64,000 bases of DNA from Oscillospiraceae bacterium (lineage in GTDB: Bacteria > Bacillota > Clostridia > Oscillospirales > Oscillospiraceae): contig JAGPMA010000002.1 of the NCBI GenBank assembly GCA_018053145.1, positions 1 through 64,000 on the forward strand, read 5' to 3'. This document shows positions 41,685-51,440 of the stretch, one piece after another (position 1 is the first letter of the stretch; each line of letters opens with the position of its first letter). The notes below the pieces were generated by a model, which did no database searches, had not been told where the DNA came from, and worked only from the letters and a program-made list of their open reading frames with translations. Made by a program: the position numbers and the translations under genes.

Positions 41685-42953
41685 ATGGGAATGACAATTA
41701 CACAAAAAATCCTTGCCGCGCACGCGGGACTGCAAAGCGTGACGGCAGGACAGCTGATAAAAGCAAAGCTCGACCTCGTTTTGGGCAATGATATAACAGC
41801 TCCTGTTGCGATAAATGAGTTTGAGAAGGCGGGCTTCGAGAATGTTTCAAATGACACTCGTATAACCCTTGTTATGGACCATTTTGCCCCAAACAAAGAC
41901 ATCAAGGCGGCAGAGAGCTGTAAAAAATGCCGTGGCTTTGCAAAGCGCTTTGACCTTGAGCACTTTTACGATGTGGGCGAAATGGGCGTTGAGCACGCTC
42001 TCATTCCCGAAAAAGGGCTGATTGCCCCAGGCGAAGCCGCAATCGGAGCGGACAGCCACACCTGCACCTATGGCGCGCTCGGCGCATTTTCCACAGGCGT
42101 CGGCTCAACCGACATGGCGGCAGCCATGGCAACAGGCGAAACTTGGTTTAAGGTTCCTTCCGCCATCAAGGTCAACCTAATGGGCAAAATGAGCAGGTGG
42201 GTCAGCGGAAAGGACATTATTCTGCACCTTATCGGAATGATAGGCGTGGACGGAGCTTTATATCAGTCGCTGGAGTTTTCGGGCGAGGGACTTTGCAATC
42301 TGACCATGAGTGACAGACTTACAATGTCCAATATGGCGATTGAAGCCGGCGCAAAAAACGGTATATTCGCTGTCGACGAGGTTACGCGCAAATATATGGA
42401 GGGTCGATGCGAGCGCAGTTGGACAGCTTATGAGGCTGATGCGGACGCGGAATATTCTCGTGTAATCAACCTTAACCTTGCAGAGATTCCCTGTACCGTT
42501 GCATGGCCTCACCTGCCGGAAAAGACGCATCCCGCGACAGAGGGTCGTGACATTGAAATCGATCAGGTAGTTATCGGCTCCTGCACCAACGGTAATATCG
42601 AGGACATGGCAGCGGCAGCGGAAATACTCAAGGGTAGGCATATTAAGAAGGGGCTGCGCGGAATCGTTATTCCCGCTACACCGAAGATTTATATGGAGTG
42701 CTTCGAGCGCGGCTACACGAAAATTTTTGTTGATGCCGGCTGTATTGTTTCCACTCCAACCTGTGGGCCCTGCCTTGGCGGTCACATGGGCATTCTCGCC
42801 GCAGGCGAGAGAGCGGTAGCCACAACCAACCGCAACTTCGTAGGACGCATGGGACACGTTGAAAGCGAGGTCTACCTTGCTTCTCCCGCCGTTGCCGCCG
42901 CAAGCGCGATTACGGGATATATTAGCCATCCGCAGGAGGTAATAACTGAATGA
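41685..42953 (+). CDS. leuC: 3-isopropylmalate dehydratase large subunit
   Basis: A 422-residue aconitase-family subunit of the short LeuC type. Fe-S ligands lie in [10 protein letters not shown] and [34 protein letters not shown] forms part of the active site. I chose the ATG at 41685 because AAAGGA lies 9 bases upstream; the ATG at 41676 would overlap that site. The stop overlaps the leuD start (ATGA). Confidence 0.95.
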   Translation: MGMTITQKILAAHAGLQSVTAGQLIKAKLDLVLGNDITAPVAINEFEKAGFENVSNDTRITLVMDHFAPNKDIKAAESCKKCRGFAKRFDLEHFYDVGEMGVEHALIPEKGLIAPGEAAIGADSHTCTYGALGAFSTGVGSTDMAAAMATGETWFKVPSAIKVNLMGKMSRWVSGKDIILHLIGMIGVDGALYQSLEFSGEGLCNLTMSDRLTMSNMAIEAGAKNGIFAVDEVTRKYMEGRCERSWTAYEADADAEYSRVINLNLAEIPCTVAWPHLPEKTHPATEGRDIEIDQVVIGSCTNGNIEDMAAAAEILKGRHIKKGLRGIVIPATPKIYMECFERGYTKIFVDAGCIVSTPTCGPCLGGHMGILAAGERAVATTNRNFVGRMGHVESEVYLASPAVAAASAITGYISHPQEVITE

Positions 42954-43441
42954 ATGCACACGGAAACGCTATAAAATATGGCAACCACATTGATACGGAC
43001 GTTATAATTCCCGCTCGTTACCTTGCCACGCAAAACCACAAGGAGCTTGCCTCCCACTGTATGGAGGACATCGACAAAACCTTCATCGGCAGGGTCAAAG
43101 AGGGTGACATTATGGTCGCCGGCGTGAATTTTGGCTGCGGTTCCTCGCGTGAGCACGCCCCCATCGCGATTAAGGCAAGCGGTATTTCCTGCGTTATCGC
43201 AAAGAGCTTCGCGCGGATTTTCTATCGTAACGCGATAAATATCGGTCTTGCAATCCTTGAATGTGAAGAAGCAAGCGAAAAGATTTCCGAAGGCGACGAG
43301 GTTAAAATCGATTTTGACTCGGGTATCATCACGAACGTTACAAAAGATGAAAGCTATCAGGCACAGCCCTTTCCCGATTTCATCAAGGATATGATAACAA
43401 AGGGCGGTCTAATGGCATCGATTGCCGGAGGTTCGAAATGA
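42950..43441 (+). CDS. leuD: 3-isopropylmalate dehydratase small subunit
   Basis: A 163-residue small subunit of the archaeal/clostridial short type. The motif [19 protein letters not shown] near residue 62 contributes the substrate-binding Arg and Ser. [11 protein letters not shown] is near the start. It overlaps leuC and leuB by 4 bases each, so all three are translationally coupled. Confidence 0.95.
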   Translation: MNAHGNAIKYGNHIDTDVIIPARYLATQNHKELASHCMEDIDKTFIGRVKEGDIMVAGVNFGCGSSREHAPIAIKASGISCVIAKSFARIFYRNAINIGLAILECEEASEKISEGDEVKIDFDSGIITNVTKDESYQAQPFPDFIKDMITKGGLMASIAGGSK

Positions 43442-44508
43442 CGAAAAATATTGCAATTATCCGCGGCGACGGAATTGGCCCCGAAATAATGGCAGAGGCC
43501 ATATCGGTGCTTGATAAGGTTGCTATAAGATTTGGCCATACCTTTAACTATACGGAAGCGCCGATGGGAGGCGAAGCTATCGATAAATTCGACGACCCTC
43601 TGCCGCAGTCAAGCCTTGACAGCTGCCTTAAATCCGACAGCGTTCTGCTTTCCGCAGTCGGCGGACCTAAATGGGACGATGTTCCGAAGGAAAAGCGTCC
43701 CGAGCGCGGACTTCTGCGTCTTCGCGCCGGAATGGAGCTTTATGCTAACATCCGTCCTGCGACACTCTTTGATGAGCTTCGCGACGCAAGCCCCCTCAAA
43801 CCCTCAATTGTAGACAAGGGCATCGATTTTGTCGTGGTGCGTGAGCTAATCGGCGGAGCTTACTTTGGCGAGCACAAAACAGAGCAGTGCAACGGCGAGG
43901 CTTATGCCCAGGACATCATGGGGTATTCCGAGCACGAGATTGAGCGCATTGCTCATGTTGCCTTTCAAACCGCCCAAAAACGCCGCAAAACAGTCTGTTC
44001 AGTCGACAAGGCTAATGTCCTTGACAGCTCCAAGCTCTGGCGCAGGGTTGTGAATAAAGTTGCTGAAAGTTATCCTGATGTGACACTTTCGCATATGTAT
44101 GTCGACAATTGCGCGATGCAGCTTGTGCGCAATCCCGCTCAGTTTGATGTTATCGTAACAGAAAACCTCTTTGGTGACATTCTTTCCGATGAGGCAAGCA
44201 TGATAACTGGTTCAATCGGCATGATACCTTCATCAAGTCTTGGTACGGGTACACGCGGACTTTATGAGCCGATTCACGGAAGCGCTCCCGACATAGCCGG
44301 AAGAAACGCCGCAAACCCCATAGGCATGATACTTTCGGCGGCGATGATGCTGCGCTATTCCTTTGACATGCCCAAGGAAGCGGACACAATCGAAAAAGCA
44401 GTGGACACAGTTTTAAAATCCGGCTTCCGCACAGGCGATACCATGAGCGAGGGGAAAAAGTGCCTCGGCTGTCATGAAACCGGCGAGGCAATATGCGCTA
44501 ATATATAG
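43438..44508 (+). CDS. leuB: 3-isopropylmalate dehydrogenase
   Basis: A 356-residue NAD-dependent decarboxylating dehydrogenase. [14 protein letters not shown] is at the N-terminus, the substrate-binding [16 protein letters not shown] near residue 95, [20 protein letters not shown] near residue 240, and the NAD-binding [14 protein letters not shown] near residue 280. It completes the leucine branch. No hairpin terminator is evident in the 44509-44575 gap. Confidence 0.96.
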   Translation: MTKNIAIIRGDGIGPEIMAEAISVLDKVAIRFGHTFNYTEAPMGGEAIDKFDDPLPQSSLDSCLKSDSVLLSAVGGPKWDDVPKEKRPERGLLRLRAGMELYANIRPATLFDELRDASPLKPSIVDKGIDFVVVRELIGGAYFGEHKTEQCNGEAYAQDIMGYSEHEIERIAHVAFQTAQKRRKTVCSVDKANVLDSSKLWRRVVNKVAESYPDVTLSHMYVDNCAMQLVRNPAQFDVIVTENLFGDILSDEASMITGSIGMIPSSSLGTGTRGLYEPIHGSAPDIAGRNAANPIGMILSAAMMLRYSFDMPKEADTIEKAVDTVLKSGFRTGDTMSEGKKCLGCHETGEAICANI

Positions 44509-44575
44509 CATTTATATTATGTCAGGGCAAGCTGTGGATTTATTAATTGCGAACAAAATAACAATCAAATATATG

Positions 44576-44615
44576 TTGAAAAAGTACTGTGATGTGTTAC
44601 AATAAACATTACAGT
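44576..44615 (+). promoter_or_regulatory. nadB promoter overlapped by a palindromic operator candidate
   Basis: TTGAAA (44576-44581) and TACAAT (44598-44603) are 16 bases apart. The dyad ACTGTGATGT (44586-44595) / ACATTACAGT (44606-44615), one mismatch and a 10-base spacer, covers the -10 box. A repressor bound here would block transcription. NAD synthesis genes of Bacillota are often controlled by the nicotinate-sensing repressor NiaR; I cannot show that this is its site. Confidence 0.55.
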
Positions 44616-44634
44616 ATTTTTTGTGAGGCCTGCT

Positions 44635-46176
44635 ATGAGATTTGCAACCGACGAGTTTTCGGACATAACATCACATCTGCGTTATGATGTGGTTATAATA
44701 GGCGCAGGAATTGCAGGGTTGTACACAGCTTTGCAAATTGACGACAAGCATTCCTGCTGCATTCTGACAAAGGAAGATGCCGAGGTCAGCAACTCTTGGC
44801 TTGCTCAGGGCGGAATTGCAGCGGCGCTTTCTCTTGACGATGCACCGATTTATCATTTTGAAGATACCATGATTGCCGGAGCCGGCCTTTGCGACGAAAA
44901 CGCAGTGAGGGTGCTGGTTTCTGAAGGCCCGTCCGATGTTAGAAGGCTTATTGAAATGCAGGTTCCTTTCGACCTTGACAATGAGGGAGACCTTGATATT
45001 ACGCGAGAGGGCGGTCATAGGCGTAGAAGAATCGTCCACGCCGGTGGCGATGCCACAGGGCGCGAAACAGTTAAAGCGCTTGCTCACCTCGTTTCACTTC
45101 GGCAAAACGTCACCTTTATGCCTCATAATTTTTGTGTTGACATTTTAACTGACGAAAACGGAGCAGTGTCAGGCTGTGCAGTGCTCGATGTCACAGACAC
45201 GCTCTTTATAATCGACACGCCGAATGTCGTGCTTGCGACAGGTGGCATCGGCCAGGTATATAAAATCAGCACTAACCCCTCTGTTGCTACGGGCGATGGT
45301 TTGGCGGCAGCAGTTCGTGCAGGCGCTAACTTAAAGGATATGGAGTTTATTCAGTTTCATCCGACAGGGCTTTGGTCGGACAAGCATGAGAACAGAGCTT
45401 TTCTTATTTCGGAGGCAGTTCGAGGCGAGGGTGGGCTTTTGAAAAACGCCGCAGGCGAGCGCTTCATGCTGGGTACCCACGAGCTCAACGAGCTTGCCCC
45501 GCGTGATATCGTCGCAAGGGCAATCACGAAGGAGCTCATAAGAAGCGGTGAAACTCACGCTTTTATTGACATCACCTCTGAACCTCTCGAATACCTCGAG
45601 CATCGTTTCCCCACCATTTTTAATGAGTGCTTGAAGCGCGGAATCGATATCAGTACTGCTTGGATACCCGTCTGCCCCGTTCAGCACTACCTTATCGGCG
45701 GAATTCAAACAGATCTTGACGCAAGAACTCGCGTTGATGGACTTTATGCCTGTGGCGAGGCGGCCTCAACCGGAGTCCATGGTGCTAACCGCTTGGCCTC
45801 CAATTCAATGCTTGAGTGCCTTGTTTTTGGCAGACGTGCGGCAGACCATATTAATACTCGTCTTTTATATATGGACAAGCTTGGACCGGCAAAGCTGCCC
45901 ACTTCCGAAAACAGACCCGTCATTAAGCGGAATTTTGGTGCAATTAGGATTGAAATTCAACAGCTGATGAACGACAACGGCTGTGTGCTTCGTAACGAGA
46001 AAAACATGAAAAGAGCGCTCGCTAGAATTTCAGAGATTTCAGACGAGCTTATAAACAGCTACTACCCGGGAAGAGAGTATATCGAAACGCTGAACATCGC
46101 GACCTTGGCTGTGGACATTCTCAAGGCAGCTATTCAACGCCGTGAAAGCGTCGGCGCTCACTACAGGGAGGATTAA
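44635..46176 (+). CDS. nadB: L-aspartate oxidase
   Basis: A 513-residue flavoenzyme that oxidises aspartate to iminoaspartate, the first step of de novo NAD synthesis. The FAD loop is VVIIGAGIAGLYTALQI near the start. SWLAQGGIAAAL, the active-site REGGHRRRRIVHAGGDATG, GLYACGEAASTGVHGANRLASNS and a C-terminal helical domain follow. I begin at the ATG at 44635, since a GTG four codons upstream has no better site. nadC follows, but nadA, its usual partner, is absent here. Confidence 0.95.
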   Translation: MRFATDEFSDITSHLRYDVVIIGAGIAGLYTALQIDDKHSCCILTKEDAEVSNSWLAQGGIAAALSLDDAPIYHFEDTMIAGAGLCDENAVRVLVSEGPSDVRRLIEMQVPFDLDNEGDLDITREGGHRRRRIVHAGGDATGRETVKALAHLVSLRQNVTFMPHNFCVDILTDENGAVSGCAVLDVTDTLFIIDTPNVVLATGGIGQVYKISTNPSVATGDGLAAAVRAGANLKDMEFIQFHPTGLWSDKHENRAFLISEAVRGEGGLLKNAAGERFMLGTHELNELAPRDIVARAITKELIRSGETHAFIDITSEPLEYLEHRFPTIFNECLKRGIDISTAWIPVCPVQHYLIGGIQTDLDARTRVDGLYACGEAASTGVHGANRLASNSMLECLVFGRRAADHINTRLLYMDKLGPAKLPTSENRPVIKRNFGAIRIEIQQLMNDNGCVLRNEKNMKRALARISEISDELINSYYPGREYIETLNIATLAVDILKAAIQRRESVGAHYRED

Positions 46177-46180
46177 CGAC

Positions 46181-47014
46181 ATGGACTATATCGGGCTTGA
46201 CGATTTTTTGTTGAAGGCGCTGAAAGAGGATGTCGGCACCGGAGATATTACAACAAACTGCTGTATTCCGGCAGAAAACCATTCCGAGGCATATTTTCTT
46301 GCCAAGGAGGACGGAGTTATCTGCGGCATTGAAATCGCTCAGAGGGTTTTTAATCTGGTCGACGAAAGAATAACTCTGATTCCCAAAATAATGGACGGAG
46401 CTTTCGTAAAAAGGGGCGATATTATCGCCGAGGTTATTGGCCCATCAAGAGGGATTCTGACAGGGGAGCGTGTAGCGCTCAACCTTATGCAGCGCCTTTC
46501 CGGAACAGCAACGGCAACCGCAAAAGCAGTAAGTTCTGTTGCGGGAACTAATGCAAAAATTGTGGACACGAGAAAGTCCACCCCCGGCCTTCGAGTTCTT
46601 GAAAAATACGCTGTGCGTGTCGGCGACGGTCACAATCACCGCTTCAATCTGTCCGATGGCGTTCTCATCAAGGACAATCACATTGCTGCGGCTGGCGGAA
46701 TTGCCGCAGCTATAGCAGCTGCACGAGCTGCTGTTCCTCACGTAATGAAAATTGAAGTTGAAACCGAAACCCTTGACGAGGTCAGTCAAGCTCTTGATGC
46801 CGGAGCAGATATCATTATGCTCGACAATATGAGCACGGAGCTAATGGCGCAGGCAGTGGCATTAATCGATGGAAAAGCGTTGACCGAGGCCTCCGGAAAT
46901 ATGGGAGAAAAAAACCTCTTGGAGGTTGCTAAAACAGGTGTTGATTATATTTCCATCGGCGCGTTGACGCACAGTGTTAAATCGCTTGATATTAGCCTGA
47001 AATTTCTAAGATAA
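46181..47014 (+). CDS. nadC: Quinolinate phosphoribosyltransferase (decarboxylating)
   Basis: A 277-residue enzyme converting quinolinate and PRPP to nicotinate mononucleotide. Markers are EDVGTGDITTNC near residue 15, ERVALNLMQRLSGTATAT near residue 90, DTRKSTPGLRVLEKYAVRVGDG near residue 128 and KIEVETETLDEVSQALDAGAD near residue 190. The ATG at 46181 follows GGGAGG and lies 4 bases after the nadB stop; a longer frame from 46142 only overlaps nadB. Confidence 0.96.
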   Translation: MDYIGLDDFLLKALKEDVGTGDITTNCCIPAENHSEAYFLAKEDGVICGIEIAQRVFNLVDERITLIPKIMDGAFVKRGDIIAEVIGPSRGILTGERVALNLMQRLSGTATATAKAVSSVAGTNAKIVDTRKSTPGLRVLEKYAVRVGDGHNHRFNLSDGVLIKDNHIAAAGGIAAAIAAARAAVPHVMKIEVETETLDEVSQALDAGADIIMLDNMSTELMAQAVALIDGKALTEASGNMGEKNLLEVAKTGVDYISIGALTHSVKSLDISLKFLR

Positions 47015-47027
47015 AAGTCGCATATGA

Positions 47028-47067
47028 AATAGTCGGAGAAGCGTAATAATACGTTTCTCCGACTATT
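47028..47067 (+). terminator. Hairpin after nadC
   Basis: AATAGTCGGAGAAGCG (47028-47043) pairs with CGTTTCTCCGACTATT (47052-47067) with one G.U. No long T-run follows, so termination may be partial. Confidence 0.65.
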
Positions 47068-47117
47068 ATTGCATGAAAAAGTTTACAATTTAGATATAAA
47101 TACTCTATTAAATTCGC

Positions 47118-47145
47118 TTGACTAAGTGCTTTATCAATTTATAAT
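47118..47145 (+). promoter_or_regulatory. Predicted sigma-A promoter of the ABC exporter operon
   Basis: TTGACT (47118-47123) and a perfect TATAAT (47140-47145) are 16 bases apart, about 100 bases before the ATPase gene. Confidence 0.75.
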
Positions 47146-47242
47146 AATTGTTAGATATGATATTTAATATTACATCAATGTCTGTGTCAGCAATTTTGAC
47201 GCAGTATTCGGCGGGATTTGTGCCCCGTTTAAGGAGAAATAT

Positions 47243-47947
47243 ATGGAAGGCTTCGTTCATTTTGAAAATGTCTGTAAATACTATAAAACTGGCGAGACAA
47301 CAATTGCTGCCGCCGACAATGTGAGTTTTGACATTGAAAAGGGCGAGTTTTGTATTATCGTTGGGCCCTCAGGAGCTGGGAAAACCACTGTTTTGAATAT
47401 GCTTGGTGGGATGGACAGCTGTGACAAGGGCATCATCCGACTTGATGGTCAGGAAATCAGCTCTTATTCCTCAAAAAAGCTCACGGCCTATCGTCGACAT
47501 GATGTGGGTTTCGTTTTTCAGTTCTATAATCTTGTGCAGAATTTAACCGCTCTGGAAAATGTTGAGCTGGCAGGTGAAATTTGCCGAAATCCTCTGCCGG
47601 CAGCAGAAACTCTTGCGAAAGTCGGTCTCTCAGAGCGGCTTGATAACTTTCCCGCACAGCTTTCCGGTGGTGAACAACAGCGTGTTTCGATAGCTCGTGC
47701 GTTGGCGAAAAACCCAAAAATTCTCCTCTGCGATGAACCGACAGGAGCTTTGGACTATGTAACAGGCAAACAGGTGCTCAAGCTTTTGCAGGACACCTGT
47801 CGAAACACGGGTCGAACTGTCATCGTTATCACCCACAACACGGCGCTTACCGCAATGGCAGACAAAGTTATCCGCGTCAAAAATGGGCAGGTAACTCGTG
47901 TCGACATCAACGAAACTCCCATACCCGTCGAAAGGATTGAGTGGTAA
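47243..47947 (+). CDS. ABC transporter ATPase, LolD/MacB-type
   Basis: A 234-residue ATPase with Walker [10 protein letters not shown] near residue 41, Q-loop [21 protein letters not shown], signature [15 protein letters not shown], Walker [12 protein letters not shown] and switch His in ITHNTAL. This is the family that partners FtsX-type permeases and drives mechanotransmission or lipoprotein/peptide export. It is coupled by TAATG to the permease gene. The substrate is unknown; bacitracin-type peptide resistance or cell-envelope work are options. Confidence 0.9.
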   Translation: MEGFVHFENVCKYYKTGETTIAAADNVSFDIEKGEFCIIVGPSGAGKTTVLNMLGGMDSCDKGIIRLDGQEISSYSSKKLTAYRRHDVGFVFQFYNLVQNLTALENVELAGEICRNPLPAAETLAKVGLSERLDNFPAQLSGGEQQRVSIARALAKNPKILLCDEPTGALDYVTGKQVLKLLQDTCRNTGRTVIVITHNTALTAMADKVIRVKNGQVTRVDINETPIPVERIEW

Positions 47948-50900
47948 TGCGCAGAACCTACGGTAAAAACACTCTGCGAACCGTCAAAGAGACATTTGGG
48001 CGTTTTGCGGCCATTTTTGCAATTGTGGCGCTCGGTGTGGGGTTTTTGGTTGGACTATTATCCTCCACCCCGGATATGCGCTATTCTTTCGACGAATACT
48101 TTGACAATACCTCCATGTACGACATCCGTGTTCTGGGCGACTTGGGACTTAGTGATGCAGATGTTTCAACGCTGACAGCTCTCGACGGTGTTGGCATTGT
48201 TCAGGCCGGCTATGTTGCCGATGTCCTTATGACTTCATCCGAGAACACAGACTACACCGTCCGCATGCATAGTATCGACACAAAAAACGATGATACGATG
48301 AACCGCCCGGAGCTTACGATGGGACGTATACCTGAAAATTCAAATGAATGCATTGTTGTCAACGTGCCTTTGAGCAAAGCAAAGGTTGAGCTTGGCGAAA
48401 TGCTGACTATCGCTGAAAAAAACAAAAACACGGATGATATACTAAACAGCAAGGAATATACAGTGGTTGGATTTGCTGACTACTGCCCATATTTTTCCGC
48501 TGAAAAGGAGTATACAAACATCGGAAGCGGAACAGTCGATATATTTGTTCTCGTACCGAACGAAAGCTTTGCAACAGATTTTTACACCGATGTTTATATT
48601 GGTGTTAAAGGCGCCGACGCACTGACAAGTCTTACAGGCGAGTATCAAATGCTTGTTAATAAAACTTCCGAAAAAGTTGAAGCTATTGCCGACGAGCGTA
48701 GTCAGGTGCGTTATGACGAGTTTGTGAGCCAAAGCACGGAAAAGCTTGAAACGTCAAAAGCAGATTATAACGAGGCAAAAAGTGAGGCCGAAACCAAACT
48801 TTCGGACGCCGAGAAACAGATTTCGGACGGTTGGCGTGAAATTGAAAACGGCGAAATCCAGCTTGCAAGTGCATGGACGAAGATAAGCGACAACGAGAGC
48901 AAGCTCATCAAAAGCCAAGCCGATTTGAACAAGCAGGAAAGCGAGATGTACAACGCATTTGCCGATGCGTTAACTAACATAAATAAAGCGCAGAGTGAAC
49001 TTGATAATAATCTTGAGGATGCACAAGAAAGCCAGACTGCATCCGAAAGCGAGCTAAATACTTATCATCTTAGCGAAACCCAACTATCTGCTTTTAAAGA
49101 GCTTGCTAAGCTGACAGCAACATATCCGTCGCTTGCGGAAAATTTGCAGACGCTTCAGGATAATTCCACCAGATTAAAGGAAATTGGAACTCGCTTGGCC
49201 GCTATCGGTACGATGCAGCCTGTTGAGCAGACAACATACGCGGATGAAGTGGCGGCGCTAAAAACGGAAAGCATCACCTTGCAGGCAGATATAACAAAAA
49301 TCGCTTCCGGTGGGGACTATATTGCTTATGTTAATGGCGCGACTCGGCTTGCCATGACAGGAGCTACTTCCGAGACGCTCCCGATGCTTGCGCTGAAGCT
49401 TGGTTCTGTTGACACCGCAATTCAAAAGCTTGCAGGCGGGCAATCAGAGCTTGATAAGCAGCGCGGTGAGTATGAATCCAAAAAAGCAAGCGCTGAAAAG
49501 GAAATCGCGGATGCCCGTGCTAAGATTTCCTCAGGAAAAACAGAGCTTGCAAACGCAAAAGAAGACTATTATTCCCACCTTGAAACACTCAGCGCTTCAA
49601 AAGCAAGCCTACTAGAAAGCGAGACTGAATATAAGAATTCGAAAGCAGACGCGGAAACAGCTCTTGCTGAAGGTGCGCAGAAAATCGCGGAAGCCGAAAC
49701 AAAATTATCCGAGCTGCGTGTCCCGAGCTGGCAAGTTTATACACGTGCAGATAACATCAGTTATTCCTCCATTGAAGCAAATATAGACAAGGTAAATGCA
49801 ATCGCAAAGGTGTTTCCGTTTTTCTTCTTCCTTGTAGCGGCTCTCGTTGCACTGACGACCATGACGCGCATGGTTGAGGACGAAAGGCTTCAAATCGGAA
49901 CGATGAAGGCTTTGGGTTACAGTCGTTCAGAAATTTCGAGAAAATACATTTTTTACGCTCTTTCGGCCTCCGTACTTGGCAGCGTTTTCGGTGTTGCAGT
50001 CGGCTATAGGCTTTTCCCCTCGGTAATTTGGAACGCCTATACCATGATGTATGAGCTACCCAAATTCTACTGTCCCTTGAACTGGATGTTCGCACTGCTT
50101 ACAAGCGCCGCAGCGGTTGCTTGTACGCTTTTGGCAACAGTCAGTGCCTGTGGCTCCTCTTTAAAAGAAAAACCAGCACAGCTTATGCTTCTCAGAGCCC
50201 CTGAAGCAGGGAAGCGAGTCCTACTAGAGCGCATTACACCTATTTGGAGCCGCATGAAATTCACTCACAAGGTAACGGCGCGAAACCTTTTCAGGTATAA
50301 AAAAAGATTCCTTATGACGGTCATCGGAGTTGCCGGCTGTACCGCTCTTGTCGTAACCGGCTTTGGTCTGCGCGATTCTTTTTCTGATATTGCCGACAGG
50401 CAATTTGGCACGCTTAACACCTATGACATCATGGTGCCAATCGCTAACGAAGACGATTTGACCAATCCAGAACTTCAGGACATATTGAACAATTCGGAAA
50501 GCATATCTGACAAAACCACAGTTTATTACGAAAGCGTTGACGCCGAAAACGGTGACTCTTCTCTCGAAATCTATGCTTTTATCCCAGAAAGCACTTCTGA
50601 TTTGGACGGTTTTGTGAGCTTCCGTAACAGAGCAAGCGGTAAAGCCCTGAGCTTTGAGGAAGGTAGCGTGATAATAACCGAAAAGGCCAGCGAGATTCTC
50701 AAGCTGAAAGTCGGAAGCGTATTGATGCTCACAGACCCCAACGGCAACACTGGAAGCTTTAAGATTTCAGGCATTTGTGAAAACTATGCCAGAAACTATG
50801 TTTATATGAGTAAGACCACCTATACCGAAGGCATGGGGCAGAGGCCTGAAGCGAACATGCTGGTAATCGGACTCACTGACAGCGGTCTAGTTTCGCAAAG

Positions 50901-51396
50901 AGATATAGGAGAACGTATTCTTGAAACGGGTGCTGTGAGCGGCATAAGCTATATCTCCGACTCCAAAGACGCGGTTGCTCGCGCACTGAGTAAAATTGAT
51001 GTTATTGTTGTCGTTGTAATACTATGTGCTGGACTTCTGGCCTTCATAGTTCTATATAATTTGACTAACATCAACATTTCGGAACGAGTAAAAGAAATTG
51101 CAACAATAAAGGTTCTGGGCTTCACTGACCGGGAGGTAAACTCATACGTGAACCGCGAATCAATTTTGCTGTCAATAATCGGAACGATTTTCGGACTGGT
51201 TCTGGGTGTTTTTCTGCATCGATATGTTATGGGCTGTGCCGAAATGACCAGCATGATGTTCGGGCGTTCGGTTAGGGCGATGAGCTTTGTATACTCTGCA
51301 GCGCTAACAATTGCATTCAGCGTTTTGGTTGACCTTATTATGCGAAGAAAGCTCCGGAACATCAGCATGGTCGAGAGCATGAAAGCTCCGGAATAA
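47947..51396 (+). CDS. Large FtsX-type ABC permease with extracytoplasmic coiled-coil insertion
   Basis: A 1149-residue permease. One membrane helix (about residues 17-42) precedes a long extracellular region of roughly 590 residues. That region includes Ala/Glu/Lys/Ser-rich heptad-like stretches at about 265-360 and 500-590, predicted coiled coils. Then comes the first FtsX domain (FPFFFFLVAALVALTTMTRM, IGTMKALGYSRSEISRKY), a second extracellular domain, and a second FtsX domain near the C-terminus (ERVKEIATIKVLGFTDREV). I start at the ATG at 47947 overlapping the ATPase stop, not the in-frame GTG at 47941. Substrate unknown. Confidence 0.88.
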   Translation: MRRTYGKNTLRTVKETFGRFAAIFAIVALGVGFLVGLLSSTPDMRYSFDEYFDNTSMYDIRVLGDLGLSDADVSTLTALDGVGIVQAGYVADVLMTSSENTDYTVRMHSIDTKNDDTMNRPELTMGRIPENSNECIVVNVPLSKAKVELGEMLTIAEKNKNTDDILNSKEYTVVGFADYCPYFSAEKEYTNIGSGTVDIFVLVPNESFATDFYTDVYIGVKGADALTSLTGEYQMLVNKTSEKVEAIADERSQVRYDEFVSQSTEKLETSKADYNEAKSEAETKLSDAEKQISDGWREIENGEIQLASAWTKISDNESKLIKSQADLNKQESEMYNAFADALTNINKAQSELDNNLEDAQESQTASESELNTYHLSETQLSAFKELAKLTATYPSLAENLQTLQDNSTRLKEIGTRLAAIGTMQPVEQTTYADEVAALKTESITLQADITKIASGGDYIAYVNGATRLAMTGATSETLPMLALKLGSVDTAIQKLAGGQSELDKQRGEYESKKASAEKEIADARAKISSGKTELANAKEDYYSHLETLSASKASLLESETEYKNSKADAETALAEGAQKIAEAETKLSELRVPSWQVYTRADNISYSSIEANIDKVNAIAKVFPFFFFLVAALVALTTMTRMVEDERLQIGTMKALGYSRSEISRKYIFYALSASVLGSVFGVAVGYRLFPSVIWNAYTMMYELPKFYCPLNWMFALLTSAAAVACTLLATVSACGSSLKEKPAQLMLLRAPEAGKRVLLERITPIWSRMKFTHKVTARNLFRYKKRFLMTVIGVAGCTALVVTGFGLRDSFSDIADRQFGTLNTYDIMVPIANEDDLTNPELQDILNNSESISDKTTVYYESVDAENGDSSLEIYAFIPESTSDLDGFVSFRNRASGKALSFEEGSVIITEKASEILKLKVGSVLMLTDPNGNTGSFKISGICENYARNYVYMSKTTYTEGMGQRPEANMLVIGLTDSGLVSQRDIGERILETGAVSGISYISDSKDAVARALSKIDVIVVVVILCAGLLAFIVLYNLTNINISERVKEIATIKVLGFTDREVNSYVNRESILLSIIGTIFGLVLGVFLHRYVMGCAEMTSMMFGRSVRAMSFVYSAALTIAFSVLVDLIMRRKLRNISMVESMKAPE

Positions 51397-51404
51397 ATAA
51401 CTAT

Positions 51405-51440
51405 AAAAAAGAAGGGCTTATTTATAAGCCCTTCTTTTTT
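51405..51440. terminator. Bidirectional terminator between ABC permease and lipase
   Basis: AAAAAAGAAGGGCTTA and TAAGCCCTTCTTTTTT form a long stem around TTTA (51405-51440), with a T-run on each strand. It overlaps the stop codon of the minus-strand lipase gene. Confidence 0.92.

Noticed and set aside
42258..42959. 233-codon open frame antisense to leuC
   Set aside because: A shadow of the leuC coding sequence; no start signal or domain.
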